A stretch of DNA of 64,000 nt from Saprospiraceae bacterium (GTDB lineage Bacteria; Bacteroidota; Bacteroidia; Chitinophagales; Saprospiraceae). Of the stretch, positions 16,623 through 26,452 are shown in pieces. The stretch lies in assembly GCA_020629515.1 (NCBI GenBank), contig JAHDDE010000001.1, forward strand, positions 138,949 to 202,948. The letters are read 5' to 3'. Each line of letters opens with the position of its first letter. Positions within the stretch are counted from its first letter, which is position 1. The position numbers were made by a program, and so were the translations under genes. Below the pieces are notes generated by a model. That model was not told where the DNA came from and did no database searches. It saw only the letters and a list, made by a program, of their open reading frames with translations.

Positions 16623-19310
16623 CCTTTGAACTAATAATACTAATGTCAATATTGACATTGCTTGAGCTACACTATCACCCAACACTTTTGTCCAATTAAC
16701 ATCTTCTTTGTTCTGACTTCCATATAGATCCACCGGTCTCTTTCCGACATTGATAACAGATCCTTGCTGTACTAATGGATGTTTCTTTCCAAAAGGAAAA
16801 CGTTTCTCCGTAGTTTTAACTTCTCCGTTAGGATGAGTTACCCATATTTTATCCTTTCTGGCATTATCCGCAAACCCTCCTGCATATTCATTGATATAAA
16901 ATAGAGCCGTCTTTCCTTGATGAAAGGGTACCCTTATAGAATTATCCTCTCCTAAAATATCATCATTTTGAGTCTCCTTAATATTGGTCGCACCAGCGAT
17001 CGTCACATAATCTTTTCTTTTAGGAATAATTAATTCATCCCCATTTTTCAATGTATAATTATATCGAGAATTAGGCTTAGATAGAATTTCATCAACTCTT
17101 ATTACAATAAATCCTATACTATCTTCACCTCTATACAAAGTGGCACCTGCAGGAAAGGCAGATTCGGTGATTCCTCCTGCTCGCTGTAGAAGATCATAAA
17201 CAGTCTCATTCTCTTTAATAATACTATATTCTCCAGGAAGTACCACTTCGCCTTCGACAATAACATTTTGTTGCAATTCAAATTCTGGTACAGAACGTAC
17301 AAAGATGTTATCGTATGGCTCAAGCTCAAAGACACTATCACCTGACCCAAGATCATTAATTCCATTCCGACTTAAGGAAACAGTTTTTACAATAGTTTCA
17401 GTCTTTTGATTATCCTGTATGATCACTCTTGATACCTCTATATTGTTAGTCGCCGACGATTTTTTAAACCCTCCAGCCAGAACAATAGCATCTCTAAGTG
17501 ACATTCCCTCTCCATAGATAAATTCTCCCGGGTTATTTACTGCGCCAGACACCTTTATTCCTATTTCGTCATAAAATTCATTCTTACTATAGATATAAAT
17601 TGAATCGAAAGGTTCTAAGACAATATTATCTGCGCTATTCTCTTCTGACATTAAACGTCTTAGATCGAGACTCACATAAGAGTAATCTGCAGGATTTAAT
17701 GGATCTAACCTATGAATATGAGCAAAAGTAGCGGCATCTCTTCTTAATCCTCCAGCCATTAAAATCGCATCAGCAGCCCTTAAATTGCCATTCTGGTCAT
17801 AAGGTATTTTCTCCTCATATCTAACCGCTCCAGCTATCTTTATAAATTGCTCATCAGTAAACCGTTCTTTAGGCCAGATCATTACTTGATCTCTGTCTTC
17901 TAAGATCAAATCAACCAAAGGAGAATTATCTTTTAGTATATCATCAATCGATAATGAAATAATACTAATCTGACCATCTGGCTTAGTTCTTTTTAAATAA
18001 GCGAAGTCAGTTTTAGACGTATTTTTCAGTTGACCTAAGTTTACAAGATCGCTAATCCTCATGCCTGGAGTTCGCTCAAACTCTCCAGGTTTACGAACAT
18101 CACCTTCTATTACTACATAATTTTCTAATAAAGCGGCAATAGAGTCTATTTCAATTATATCTCCATTATTCAGTTCAAAATCTTGTCTTTTCTTAATTAA
18201 TGAAGCATATGGTATGTCTTTTACAACCCTCTTGTCCTCTTCGTATCTGAGCACCCGCATAGAAGATAGATAGGCAGATCGATTAAGCCCCCCTGCATAA
18301 TTGATTAAACTCATTATTCCTTCGCCAGGCAAGAGTTCATAAGTATGTGGTCTATTAATAGCTCCTCTTATTTCAACAAGATCTGCGGCAGATGGAACAA
18401 AAATCAAGTCTCCATCTTCAAGAAAATATTTATTGGTAGCTTTTGGATTATCAAGTAACTCATACAAATCAAAAAATTCATCTCGACCATCTCTTTTCAC
18501 TAATTTAATCTTCCTCACAGATCCATTGTCAGTAAAACCTCCAGCTGCTGACAAAAGATTCATGATTGAATTTACAGCTGGTACTGTAAATGTACCCTGA
18601 TTATTCACCTCCCCAAACACTTGGACTGTGATGTTACGAATAGTATTTACACTTACGCTGAATTGACCATCCTTAAAATTATAATCGCGACTATAATTTT
18701 TCTTTAGTTTCTCCCTAATTTCAGATAGAGTTAGCCCTTTGACGAACACCTTAACCCTCCCTTCCCTGATCATGATGCTCCCATCGGAGAGTACTGTATG
18801 TAATTCATCAGTTTGGGCATTAAGACCGAAGACAGAAACGGCCACTTCATCACCCATCCCTACCCGATAATAAGATGGTGGCACATATCCATTTGACGAT
18901 TCAATGATTCCTATATTACTTCCATTTACTAATCTATGACCAAAAATAGAATACTCCTTAATACTATCTTGATCCAACAATTCTTGAGTCAAACTATCTT
19001 GACTCAGAATACTATCCATAGAGATATCTGCATCTATAGTATCTAAAGGCCCCACTATATTCACACCTTGCTTTTTGGCTTCTTGAAGTTGTTCAATAGC
19101 TTCTTGCAATTCTCCAATTTGTGAAGGAGTTAAATCCTGAAGATTATTTATATCAATATTACGCTGAAGAAGCAATAAGCGCAATTCTTCTTCTTCTATC
19201 CCTCTTTTTTGCAACTCCTCTTGGAGCTGAACATTATAAGGGACCAATTGACTATACCCTGTGGATACTACAATTATGCTAAAGAATAAAATACGCAGCC
19301 AAATAATCAT
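16614..19310 (-). CDS. SLBB-repeat polysaccharide export protein (Wza-like)
   Basis: 898 residues, far longer than E. coli Wza (about 380). A signal peptide (1-20, ending STGYSQ, no lipobox) and a Gln/Glu-rich helix precede a Poly_export domain (RVGMGDEVAVSVFGLNAQ onward, about 150-230). About seven SLBB-type units follow, recognisable by phrases such as VFGEVNNQGTF, IRGAINRPHTYEL, IEGDVRKPGEF, VSGAVNNPGEF and VEGEVVLPGEY. A last hydrophobic segment (AMSILTLVLLVQRL) may sit in a membrane. The family forms periplasmic/outer-membrane channels for capsule or exopolysaccharide export. It starts six bases after rfbB and shares its transcript. Confidence 0.88.
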   Translation of the reverse strand: MIIWLRILFFSIIVVSTGYSQLVPYNVQLQEELQKRGIEEEELRLLLLQRNIDINNLQDLTPSQIGELQEAIEQLQEAKKQGVNIVGPLDTIDADISMDSILSQDSLTQELLDQDSIKEYSIFGHRLVNGSNIGIIESSNGYVPPSYYRVGMGDEVAVSVFGLNAQTDELHTVLSDGSIMIREGRVKVFVKGLTLSEIREKLKKNYSRDYNFKDGQFSVSVNTIRNITVQVFGEVNNQGTFTVPAVNSIMNLLSAAGGFTDNGSVRKIKLVKRDGRDEFFDLYELLDNPKATNKYFLEDGDLIFVPSAADLVEIRGAINRPHTYELLPGEGIMSLINYAGGLNRSAYLSSMRVLRYEEDKRVVKDIPYASLIKKRQDFELNNGDIIEIDSIAALLENYVVIEGDVRKPGEFERTPGMRISDLVNLGQLKNTSKTDFAYLKRTKPDGQISIISLSIDDILKDNSPLVDLILEDRDQVMIWPKERFTDEQFIKIAGAVRYEEKIPYDQNGNLRAADAILMAGGLRRDAATFAHIHRLDPLNPADYSYVSLDLRRLMSEENSADNIVLEPFDSIYIYSKNEFYDEIGIKVSGAVNNPGEFIYGEGMSLRDAIVLAGGFKKSSATNNIEVSRVIIQDNQKTETIVKTVSLSRNGINDLGSGDSVFELEPYDNIFVRSVPEFELQQNVIVEGEVVLPGEYSIIKENETVYDLLQRAGGITESAFPAGATLYRGEDSIGFIVIRVDEILSKPNSRYNYTLKNGDELIIPKRKDYVTIAGATNIKETQNDDILGEDNSIRVPFHQGKTALFYINEYAGGFADNARKDKIWVTHPNGEVKTTEKRFPFGKKHPLVQQGSVINVGKRPVDLYGSQNKEDVNWTKVLGDSVAQAMSILTLVLLVQRLD

Positions 19311-19316
19311 TATGTA

Positions 19317-20378
19317 TTAGTTTAAACTATACTGTCTTTTATAATAATCCATATAAGACCCCGAAGTTATATCTGACAACCATTCCTCATTATCCCAATA
19401 CCAATCGATAGTTTTTTTCATCCCTTCAACAACGGTAACTGAAGGGCTCCAACCTAATTCAGTGGTAAGTTTTGTATTATCGATAGCGTATCTATGATCA
19501 TGCCCAGGCCTGTCTTTGACGAACGTGATTAACTCCCTGCTACTTCCTTGAGGTTTACCCATTTTTTGATCCATCAGATCACATAAAATATGTACCAATG
19601 CAATATTCTGAAGTTCGTTATTACCTCCAATATTATATGTCTCGTTGACCCTTCCTTTATGAAATATCACATCAATTGCGCTGGCATGATCTATAACAAA
19701 AAGCCAATCTCTAATATTGGTACCATCTCCATATACTGGCAAATTTTTAGAATGTCGAATATTATTGAGCATAAGAGGTATCAATTTCTCAGGAAACTGA
19801 TTAGGTCCATAATTATTAGAGCAATTGGAGATTTTGGTCTGTAATCCATAAGTATTTGCATATGCCCTCACAAAGTGATCAGAACTTGCTTTTGATGCTG
19901 AATAAGGAGATTGAGGGTCATATGCAGTATCTTCATAGAAGTAGCCCTCTGGGCCTAAACTTCCATACACTTCATCAGTTGAAACATGATAAAACATATG
20001 TTTAGAATAGTCTTTCTCCCATGCCTTCCTTGCTGCCTGCATCAAATTTACCGTTCCAATAATATTGGTTTTTAAAAACGCTAATGGATCAGTTATAGAC
20101 CTATCTACGTGTGATTCAGCAGCAAGATGAATTATATCCGTGATATCATAATCATTAAAGACTGCAGAAATATGGTCTGCCTCTAAAATATTGCCATGAA
20201 CAAAAACATAATTGTTCATCTTTTCAATATCGCTCAGATTAGATAAATTACCTGCGTAGGTCAAGGCGTCGAAATTGACTATTCTGTAGTCAGGATATTT
20301 CTTAACTAATAATCTTATGACGTGCGATCCAATAAACCCCGCTCCACCAGTAACTAAAATATTTTTTAAATAGTTCAA
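19317..20378 (-). CDS. rfbB: dTDP-glucose 4,6-dehydratase
   Basis: 353 residues. RfbB/RmlB converts dTDP-glucose to dTDP-4-keto-6-deoxyglucose, the branch point to rhamnose and other deoxysugars. The NAD-binding TGGAGFIGSH (10-19), catalytic STDEVYG and YSASKASSDH with the Tyr-Lys pair are present, as is CSNNYGPNQFPEKLIP. The start is TTG at 20378 with an AAAGGGA stretch upstream; no ATG is available. It heads a two-gene unit with the SLBB exporter, tying deoxysugar synthesis to surface polysaccharide export. The rhamnose genes rmlA, rmlC and rmlD are not in the window. Confidence 0.94.
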   Translation of the reverse strand: MNYLKNILVTGGAGFIGSHVIRLLVKKYPDYRIVNFDALTYAGNLSNLSDIEKMNNYVFVHGNILEADHISAVFNDYDITDIIHLAAESHVDRSITDPLAFLKTNIIGTVNLMQAARKAWEKDYSKHMFYHVSTDEVYGSLGPEGYFYEDTAYDPQSPYSASKASSDHFVRAYANTYGLQTKISNCSNNYGPNQFPEKLIPLMLNNIRHSKNLPVYGDGTNIRDWLFVIDHASAIDVIFHKGRVNETYNIGGNNELQNIALVHILCDLMDQKMGKPQGSSRELITFVKDRPGHDHRYAIDNTKLTTELGWSPSVTVVEGMKKTIDWYWDNEEWLSDITSGSYMDYYKRQYSLN

Positions 20379-20473
20379 GCCAGTCCCTTTTATAATGCAA
20401 TTTACTGTATTTGATATTTATACAATAGGATTCTCATTAATCTGAGAGGTATTAACTTAATATTGTGATAAGT

Positions 20474-21730
20474 ATGATTAAAAACTTTGCAATATTAATT
20501 CTTAATAAGCTCTTTTTTAAGATCTGCTATCCTACTTTATTGGCCACGTCCATTAGATTTATTAGACTTTTGGGCCCTGATCACAAGCTAAAAAAATGGT
20601 ATGAACAGCGAAAGACTTTTAATGACTTAAAAAGTATTAGAACTGAATATAATAAACCTTGTATTTTAATATTCTGTCCTTCACTCGGTGAATATGAATC
20701 CATTAAATATTTAGTCAAATTATTAAAAGTTGATTTCACCATTCATTTAAGCTTTTTTTCGGATTCTGGCTATATCAATATGCTGAATAGAGAAGAGGAA
20801 TATGATCAAATGAGCTACACACCAATTGATGAGAAACGAAAAATTGAAAAGTATTTATCTATTATCAATCCATCTAAAATAATATTGGCAAGTTCCTTTG
20901 ACTGGCCCAATCTTTTATTGACGCTTTATAAATTGAATAAAGCATATTTCTTCATCGATTTTAAACATAAAAGTCAAATTTGGTATCGACGAATTTTCTT
21001 CAAAATGCTAGCACCATATTACCTGAAGTCTTCAGGAATATTTACTTCAGACCAATCAACCTACGAAATCCTACAAAAGTCAGGATTCAAAAAATCATTC
21101 CTTACTGAACACCTTAGAATATCTTCTATTCTTCAAGATCAGCATATTGCAGAAATTCCGCCGAAAATCTTAGAATTTAAAGGTAATAATCAAATGATCA
21201 TCTTAGGGAGCATTCATTTGGAGGATTTAAAAACAATAGGCCAATCCCTAAAGATCATATCAGAAAAATATAAAATTCTCGTTGTCCCCCATGATCTGAA
21301 AAAGGAGTCAGTGATAGAATTATTAAGCGAATTACCCAATTTCCTACTGTATAACACTCAAGATTCTATTGATATTAGGCGAACATCAAATATAATGGTA
21401 GTCAATTGTATGGGACTCTTAAAACATCTATATGCTATTGCTGATATGGCTTTTATTGGTGGGGGATTCGGTCAAGGGATACATAGTATACTTGAACCTG
21501 CCATATATAATATTCCCATCTTATCTGGCCCTAACCATAAGGACTTTCCTGAAGCAGCCAAACTTATTAAAAGTAAGCAGCTTAAAGCGATAAAGTCAGG
21601 ACCACAATTTCTCTCAATAGTAAATAAAGAAATGTCTTCTCCCTGTTCATATGATTTTTCTGCGACCTTTAATGTAAAAAAGCTCTACACAGATGTAACC
21701 CAGATTGTTGGTAATATTAAATCAGCCTAA
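20474..21730 (+). CDS. waaA: 3-deoxy-D-manno-octulosonic acid (Kdo) transferase
   Basis: 418 residues from the ATG at 20474 (GTG at 20465 is an alternative). WaaA (KdtA, GT30 family) attaches Kdo from CMP-Kdo to lipid A at the inner membrane. The N-terminal segment is hydrophobic; the acceptor-side domain contains CPSLGEYESIKYL in the place of the usual GE motif, and the donor side carries FIGGGFGQGIHSILEPA followed by GPNHKDF, the family hallmark. It uses the product of kdsB at 4.8-5.5 kb. Its last nine bases overlap the end of the convergent valS gene. Confidence 0.9.
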   Translation: MIKNFAILILNKLFFKICYPTLLATSIRFIRLLGPDHKLKKWYEQRKTFNDLKSIRTEYNKPCILIFCPSLGEYESIKYLVKLLKVDFTIHLSFFSDSGYINMLNREEEYDQMSYTPIDEKRKIEKYLSIINPSKIILASSFDWPNLLLTLYKLNKAYFFIDFKHKSQIWYRRIFFKMLAPYYLKSSGIFTSDQSTYEILQKSGFKKSFLTEHLRISSILQDQHIAEIPPKILEFKGNNQMIILGSIHLEDLKTIGQSLKIISEKYKILVVPHDLKKESVIELLSELPNFLLYNTQDSIDIRRTSNIMVVNCMGLLKHLYAIADMAFIGGGFGQGIHSILEPAIYNIPILSGPNHKDFPEAAKLIKSKQLKAIKSGPQFLSIVNKEMSSPCSYDFSATFNVKKLYTDVTQIVGNIKSA

Positions 21731-24346
21731 GCTTTGCAAGCTTTCTTCCAATATTTTAATCCTTTCGAGGCCATCGTTTAGTTTCTTTCTTTCATTAGCC
21801 ACCACAGTTTCGGGAGCGTTGTTTACAAATCGCTCATTGGCAAGTTTTTTCTCAACAGAAGTTACAAAACCTTTAGCATACTCAAGATCAGCTCTAATTC
21901 TTTTCTTTTCTGCCTCCACATCAATTTTTACATCAAATTGCAAGAAATACTTCTCATTGTCACTCATTAAAGTAGATCCGTTATTTGGCAAATTCTCAAC
22001 TATTACAACTTCTTTTAAAAAAGCCATCTTCTTAAGTAACCCTGCCAATCCACTTTTTGCTATGAAATTTGATTCTCCTTTCTCCACAGATAAACTCAGT
22101 AAATCTTTGGGTTTTAGTTGATTGGCATTTCGTGTTTCTCTAATCTTGGAAATCAACCTTTTGAGAATTTCAAAATTGGACAACACATCCAATTTTGTTT
22201 CTTTCAGCTTTGGATATCTGGAGATAATACAATCCTCCCCTTCTGCTCGCTCTTTAAGATTATGCCAAATCTCTTCTGTTACAAAAGGCATCAGAGGATG
22301 TAACAGAATACAAATGGTCTCATAAATATCCAGAGTTGCTTCTAACGTCATTTGATCTATTGGATGTTGATATTCTGGTTTTATCATCTCTAAGAACCAC
22401 GAACAGAAGTCATTCCATACGACTGAATACAACCTCATGGTCATGTCTGATAACTTATAGTTAGCATAATCTTTATTGATGTCGCTAATTGTCTGGTTTA
22501 ACTTTGTCTTCATCCAGTCAATAGCCTGTTGATTAGACAACGGTGTATCGAGTTTGTGATCGACCTCCCATCCTTTAATTAGGCGTAAAGCATTCCACAT
22601 TTTATTACAGAAATTACGTCCTTGCTCACATAACTTCTCATCAAATAATAAATCTCCACCAGCTGGTGAGGATGATAGTACCCCAAATCTCACACCGTCA
22701 GCACCGAAGTCTTCTATAAGCTTTAACGCATCTGGGCTGTTCCCCAATGACTTGCTCATTTTCCTTCTTTGCTGGTCCCTGACCATACCAGTGAAATATA
22801 CTTCTTTATACGGCCTCTCTCCTTGCCACTCATACCCTGACATGATCATCCTTGCTACCCATAGAAAGATGATATCCCAACCAGTAACTAAGATTGAAGT
22901 TGGATAATAATAACTAAGCTCTTTTTCAGAATTAAATCCATTAAAACAAGTAATTGGCCACAACCAAGACGAGAACCAAGTATCTAATACATCCTCATCT
23001 TGCTTTAAATCAGATAGTTGAATATCTTCCCCAAACTTCTCTCTTGCAATTTTTAGCGCCTCTTGTGTGGACGTTGCCACCACCACCTCATCTTGGTAAT
23101 AATATGCAGGAATACGATGTCCCCACCAAAGTTGTCTTGATATACACCAATCTCGTATATTCTCCATCCAGTGTCTGTACGTATTCTTTTGTCTTTCTGG
23201 ATGAAATCTTATGTCATCGTCTATCACCGCTTTTAACGCGGGCTCAGCTAATGATTGCATATTTACATACCATTGCAAAGAAAGTTTTGGTTCTACGACA
23301 GCCTGCGTTCGCTCAGAACGACCTACACTGTGGGTATAGTCCTCTAGTTTATGCAGAGCTCCCAACTCATCCAATTTTTTGATGGCCATTTTCCTTGCTA
23401 CCACTCTATCTAAACCAATGAACAACCCCGCCCTGTCACTTATAGTGCCATCATCATTGAGTACATCAATAGTCTCCAATTTATGTCTCTTGCCAATTTC
23501 ATAGTCATTTGGGTCATGAGCAGGAGTAATTTTCAATGCTCCAGTACCAAATTCTCGATCAACATAATCGTCAAATATGATAGGCACCACTCTATCAACC
23601 ATTGGTACAATTACACTTTTCCCATTTAAGTGAATATATCTTTCATCCTGAGGATGTACAGCCACAGCAGTATCCCCCATGATAGTTTCAGGTCTTGTAG
23701 TCGCTACTATAATGTATTCGTCAGTGCCTTCAACTCTATATTTGACCTGACAAAGCTTTGTCGTCTCATCAGAATAAATCACTTCTTCATTAGAGAGTAC
23801 CGTTTTCCCCTCTGGATCCCAATTTACCATTCGGTAATCTCGATACAATTTTCCTCGATTATACAAATCCACAAAAGCTTGAATAACAGCTTCTGATCTA
23901 CTTTCATCCATTGTAAAGGCCGTTCTCTCCCAATCACAAGAAGCCCCTAATTTACGTAGTTGCTTAAGTATAATTCCTCCATACTTATCAGTCCAACCCC
24001 ATGCATGCTCTAAGAATTCTTCTCTGGTCAAATCTGACTTTTTAATGCCTTTTTCACGAAGCATTCTGACCACCTTTGCTTCTGTTGCAATAGATGCGTG
24101 ATCAGTACCTGGAACCCAACATGCGTTTTTCCCATCTAAGCGAGCCTTTCTAATCAATATGTCCTGAACAGTATTATTCAACATATGCCCCATATGAAGG
24201 ACGCCAGTCACATTAGGTGGTGGTATAACTATACTATAAGCCTCTCTATCATCTGGTTCTGAATGAAAATATCCTTTTTCTTCCCAGTACGCATACCATT
24301 TATCTTCAACTTCCGATGGCGTATACCTCGACATTAACTCTGACAT
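21722..24346 (-). CDS. valS: Valyl-tRNA synthetase
   Basis: 874 residues, normal length. Class I synthetase that charges tRNA-Val. The HIGH-type motif is HMGH (51-54, after PPPNVTG) and the KMSKS loop lies near residue 529 (KMSKSLGNSP). The editing domain with TTRPETIMGD is present between them, and the C-terminus has the usual Leu/Lys/Glu coiled-coil arm. It is eight bases downstream of lysA and probably in the same operon. Its stop overlaps that of the convergent waaA gene. Confidence 0.97.
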   Translation of the reverse strand: MSELMSRYTPSEVEDKWYAYWEEKGYFHSEPDDREAYSIVIPPPNVTGVLHMGHMLNNTVQDILIRKARLDGKNACWVPGTDHASIATEAKVVRMLREKGIKKSDLTREEFLEHAWGWTDKYGGIILKQLRKLGASCDWERTAFTMDESRSEAVIQAFVDLYNRGKLYRDYRMVNWDPEGKTVLSNEEVIYSDETTKLCQVKYRVEGTDEYIIVATTRPETIMGDTAVAVHPQDERYIHLNGKSVIVPMVDRVVPIIFDDYVDREFGTGALKITPAHDPNDYEIGKRHKLETIDVLNDDGTISDRAGLFIGLDRVVARKMAIKKLDELGALHKLEDYTHSVGRSERTQAVVEPKLSLQWYVNMQSLAEPALKAVIDDDIRFHPERQKNTYRHWMENIRDWCISRQLWWGHRIPAYYYQDEVVVATSTQEALKIAREKFGEDIQLSDLKQDEDVLDTWFSSWLWPITCFNGFNSEKELSYYYPTSILVTGWDIIFLWVARMIMSGYEWQGERPYKEVYFTGMVRDQQRRKMSKSLGNSPDALKLIEDFGADGVRFGVLSSSPAGGDLLFDEKLCEQGRNFCNKMWNALRLIKGWEVDHKLDTPLSNQQAIDWMKTKLNQTISDINKDYANYKLSDMTMRLYSVVWNDFCSWFLEMIKPEYQHPIDQMTLEATLDIYETICILLHPLMPFVTEEIWHNLKERAEGEDCIISRYPKLKETKLDVLSNFEILKRLISKIRETRNANQLKPKDLLSLSVEKGESNFIAKSGLAGLLKKMAFLKEVVIVENLPNNGSTLMSDNEKYFLQFDVKIDVEAEKKRIRADLEYAKGFVTSVEKKLANERFVNNAPETVVANERKKLNDGLERIKILEESLQSLG

Positions 24347-24354
24347 ATTCTTGA

Positions 24355-25611
24355 TTATACTTTTACTGATTCTGCTCTAAGAACCTCTAATTCAATCTGA
24401 TTTTTCAACAAATCTTCAAATGTTTCCCTTTGTCTAATCAGATGCGCCTTACCTTGATATACTAATACTTCTGCAGGTCTAAATCTTGAATTGTAATTAG
24501 AACTCATCTGGTAACAATACGCTCCCGCATTCTTAAAGCATAAGATATCTCCTTCTTGGATTTCGCTTATCTTTCTATTTATCCCGAAAGTATCTGTTTC
24601 ACAGATATAACCCACGACGGTATAAATCCTACTTTTTGCATCCGGTTTGCTAAGATTGATGACCTTATGATAAGCATCATAAAACATAGGACGAATCAAA
24701 TGATTTAATCCAGAGTCAACTCCTGCAAATACTGTAGATGTAGTTTGTTTAACCACATTCGTTTTCACTAAAAAATATCCTGCCTCACTCACTAAATATT
24801 TTCCAGGTTCAAATTTTAAAGTCAAATCCCTTCCATATTCTGTGCAAAATTGTCTAAAACGTTTAGTGATCTTTTTGCCTAAATCTTCAATATCCGTCTC
24901 TATACCATCGTCTTTATATGGCACTTTAAATCCACTACCAAAGTCTAAATACGTCAATTGATCAAAAGATTTGGCCGCATTAAATAAGATTTCTGCACCG
25001 TTAAGAAATACCTCGGAGTCCAAAATCTCAGAACCCGTGTGCATGTGTAGCCCTTCAACGATCATTCCTGTGGCCTGTACAATTCTCTCAACCAGTGGAA
25101 GTTGATACATAGAAATACCAAATTTCGAGTCAATATGACCTGTAGAAATCTTTGAATTTCCCCCAGCCATAATATGCGGATTGACTCTTACACAAATTGG
25201 ATAATCTGGATATACTTGACCAAATTGTTCTAATATGCTGATGTTATCAATGTTTAACTTAACACCTAAACTTACGGCCTCTTCAATTTCTTCAAAGGAA
25301 ACACAGTTCGGTGTATATAAAATCTCGTCTGGCAAAAAACCTGCATGAAGCCCTAATCTCACCTCTTGTATAGATACAGCATCCAATCCTGCACCCATTT
25401 TTTTAATCAACTTAAGTATATTGATATTAGTCAACGCCTTACACGCATAGTTTATCTTTAAGTCTATGCCTTTGAAGGCATCAACAAGTCTGTCGTATTG
25501 TCTTTGAATTATTTCAAAATCATATACATATACTGGGCAACCATATTCATCGGCGATATCTAAGGCATTCACACCCCCATTCAAAACGTACTGGCCGTTT
25601 TTTATTTCCAT
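24355..25611 (-). CDS. lysA: Diaminopimelate decarboxylase
   Basis: 418 residues. LysA removes CO2 from meso-diaminopimelate to make lysine, using PLP in an alanine-racemase-type barrel. K58 in INYACKAL is the expected cofactor lysine; HTGSEI and the glycine-rich LDFGSGFKVPY bind the phosphate, and GYICETDTFG holds the cysteine contributed across the dimer. The motif is slightly different from the common ICESGDVF. It leads a lysA-valS unit with an exact -7 element 17 bases before the start. Confidence 0.93.
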   Translation of the reverse strand: MEIKNGQYVLNGGVNALDIADEYGCPVYVYDFEIIQRQYDRLVDAFKGIDLKINYACKALTNINILKLIKKMGAGLDAVSIQEVRLGLHAGFLPDEILYTPNCVSFEEIEEAVSLGVKLNIDNISILEQFGQVYPDYPICVRVNPHIMAGGNSKISTGHIDSKFGISMYQLPLVERIVQATGMIVEGLHMHTGSEILDSEVFLNGAEILFNAAKSFDQLTYLDFGSGFKVPYKDDGIETDIEDLGKKITKRFRQFCTEYGRDLTLKFEPGKYLVSEAGYFLVKTNVVKQTTSTVFAGVDSGLNHLIRPMFYDAYHKVINLSKPDAKSRIYTVVGYICETDTFGINRKISEIQEGDILCFKNAGAYCYQMSSNYNSRFRPAEVLVYQGKAHLIRQRETFEDLLKNQIELEVLRAESVKV

Positions 25612-25628
25612 GACTTCGTAATTTGTGG

Positions 25629-25636
25629 CAAAGGTA
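25629..25636 (-). promoter_or_regulatory. Bacteroidota -7 element before lysA
   Basis: TACCTTTG on the minus strand fits TAnnTTTG exactly and lies 17 bases before the lysA ATG. A TTG exists upstream but at 25 bases spacing, longer than the usual 19-21. Confidence 0.45.
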
Positions 25637-25700
25637 CAATGAACTTAGATTTAGCACACTCCAATAACAGAAATTACAATAATTAATATCTAAAAATTCC

Positions 25701-26357
25701 CTACTCTACAATACCTTCTGCCTTAAGCCCCGTGTATCTGCCCGAATTAATGATATTGTACAAAGAATTCATGGTACTAACTGGTCCCAACGAGGCAGCG
25801 AGATTCACTAACCAAGCTGGCAATGCACCTCCTGGGTCTACCCCCATGACATATTCAATTTCTATCCAACCATCCTCTTTAGGAGTCAATGTGTATTGAG
25901 AATCAAATCTCGGTATACGCAGAAATCCAGATTTCCTCTCAATTTTGTCTGGCGTAGCGTATGATATAGTTTTAACAATTTTAGTTACAGGATCTTGTTT
26001 TCTTTGATAAAATACCACAAGATCTCTGTCTTTGATAGGAAAAGGCATATCAGTACTTAAATAAAAATGAAAACTTCCCGTTTCAGAATGGTCAATTATT
26101 TTAGCTTCTATGGTTCTCATCACCCACTCTTCTTGTGCCTTTACATCTTCAAGTGCCAATACTAATTCTGACAAGGTACTTCTAATTCTACCTTCAACTT
26201 TTATTTCTTTAAATTTTGAATCATGAAGTTTCCGACCATAAACAACAAGATTTTCTTTCTCTTTTATCAAGTCCCAAGGCTCTTCTGATTGACCAGATAA
26301 AATATAACCATGCGAAAACCATATACTTATAATCAAAAATCTATATAAAAAACTCAT
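25701..26357 (-). CDS. START/SRPBCC-domain protein, exported
   Basis: 218 residues. After a signal peptide (about 1-21, ending HGYILSGQS), EPWDLIKEKENLVVYGRKL begins a START-like lipid-binding fold, with the typical LVLALEDVKAQEEWVMRTIEAKII and DRDLVVFYQRK strands, ending in an amphipathic helix. START domains hold lipids or other hydrophobic ligands; the ligand here is unknown. It is a single gene between lysA and an Old Yellow Enzyme gene. Confidence 0.75.
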   Translation of the reverse strand: MSFLYRFLIISIWFSHGYILSGQSEEPWDLIKEKENLVVYGRKLHDSKFKEIKVEGRIRSTLSELVLALEDVKAQEEWVMRTIEAKIIDHSETGSFHFYLSTDMPFPIKDRDLVVFYQRKQDPVTKIVKTISYATPDKIERKSGFLRIPRFDSQYTLTPKEDGWIEIEYVMGVDPGGALPAWLVNLAASLGPVSTMNSLYNIINSGRYTGLKAEGIVE

Positions 26358-26452
26358 CTACTACGCAATAATACTTGTCCGTATAAGACGCATATCACAT
26401 GCTAAAAGTTGAGACTTATAACAGTTTTTAATGATTTATTAAGAGTTAATTC

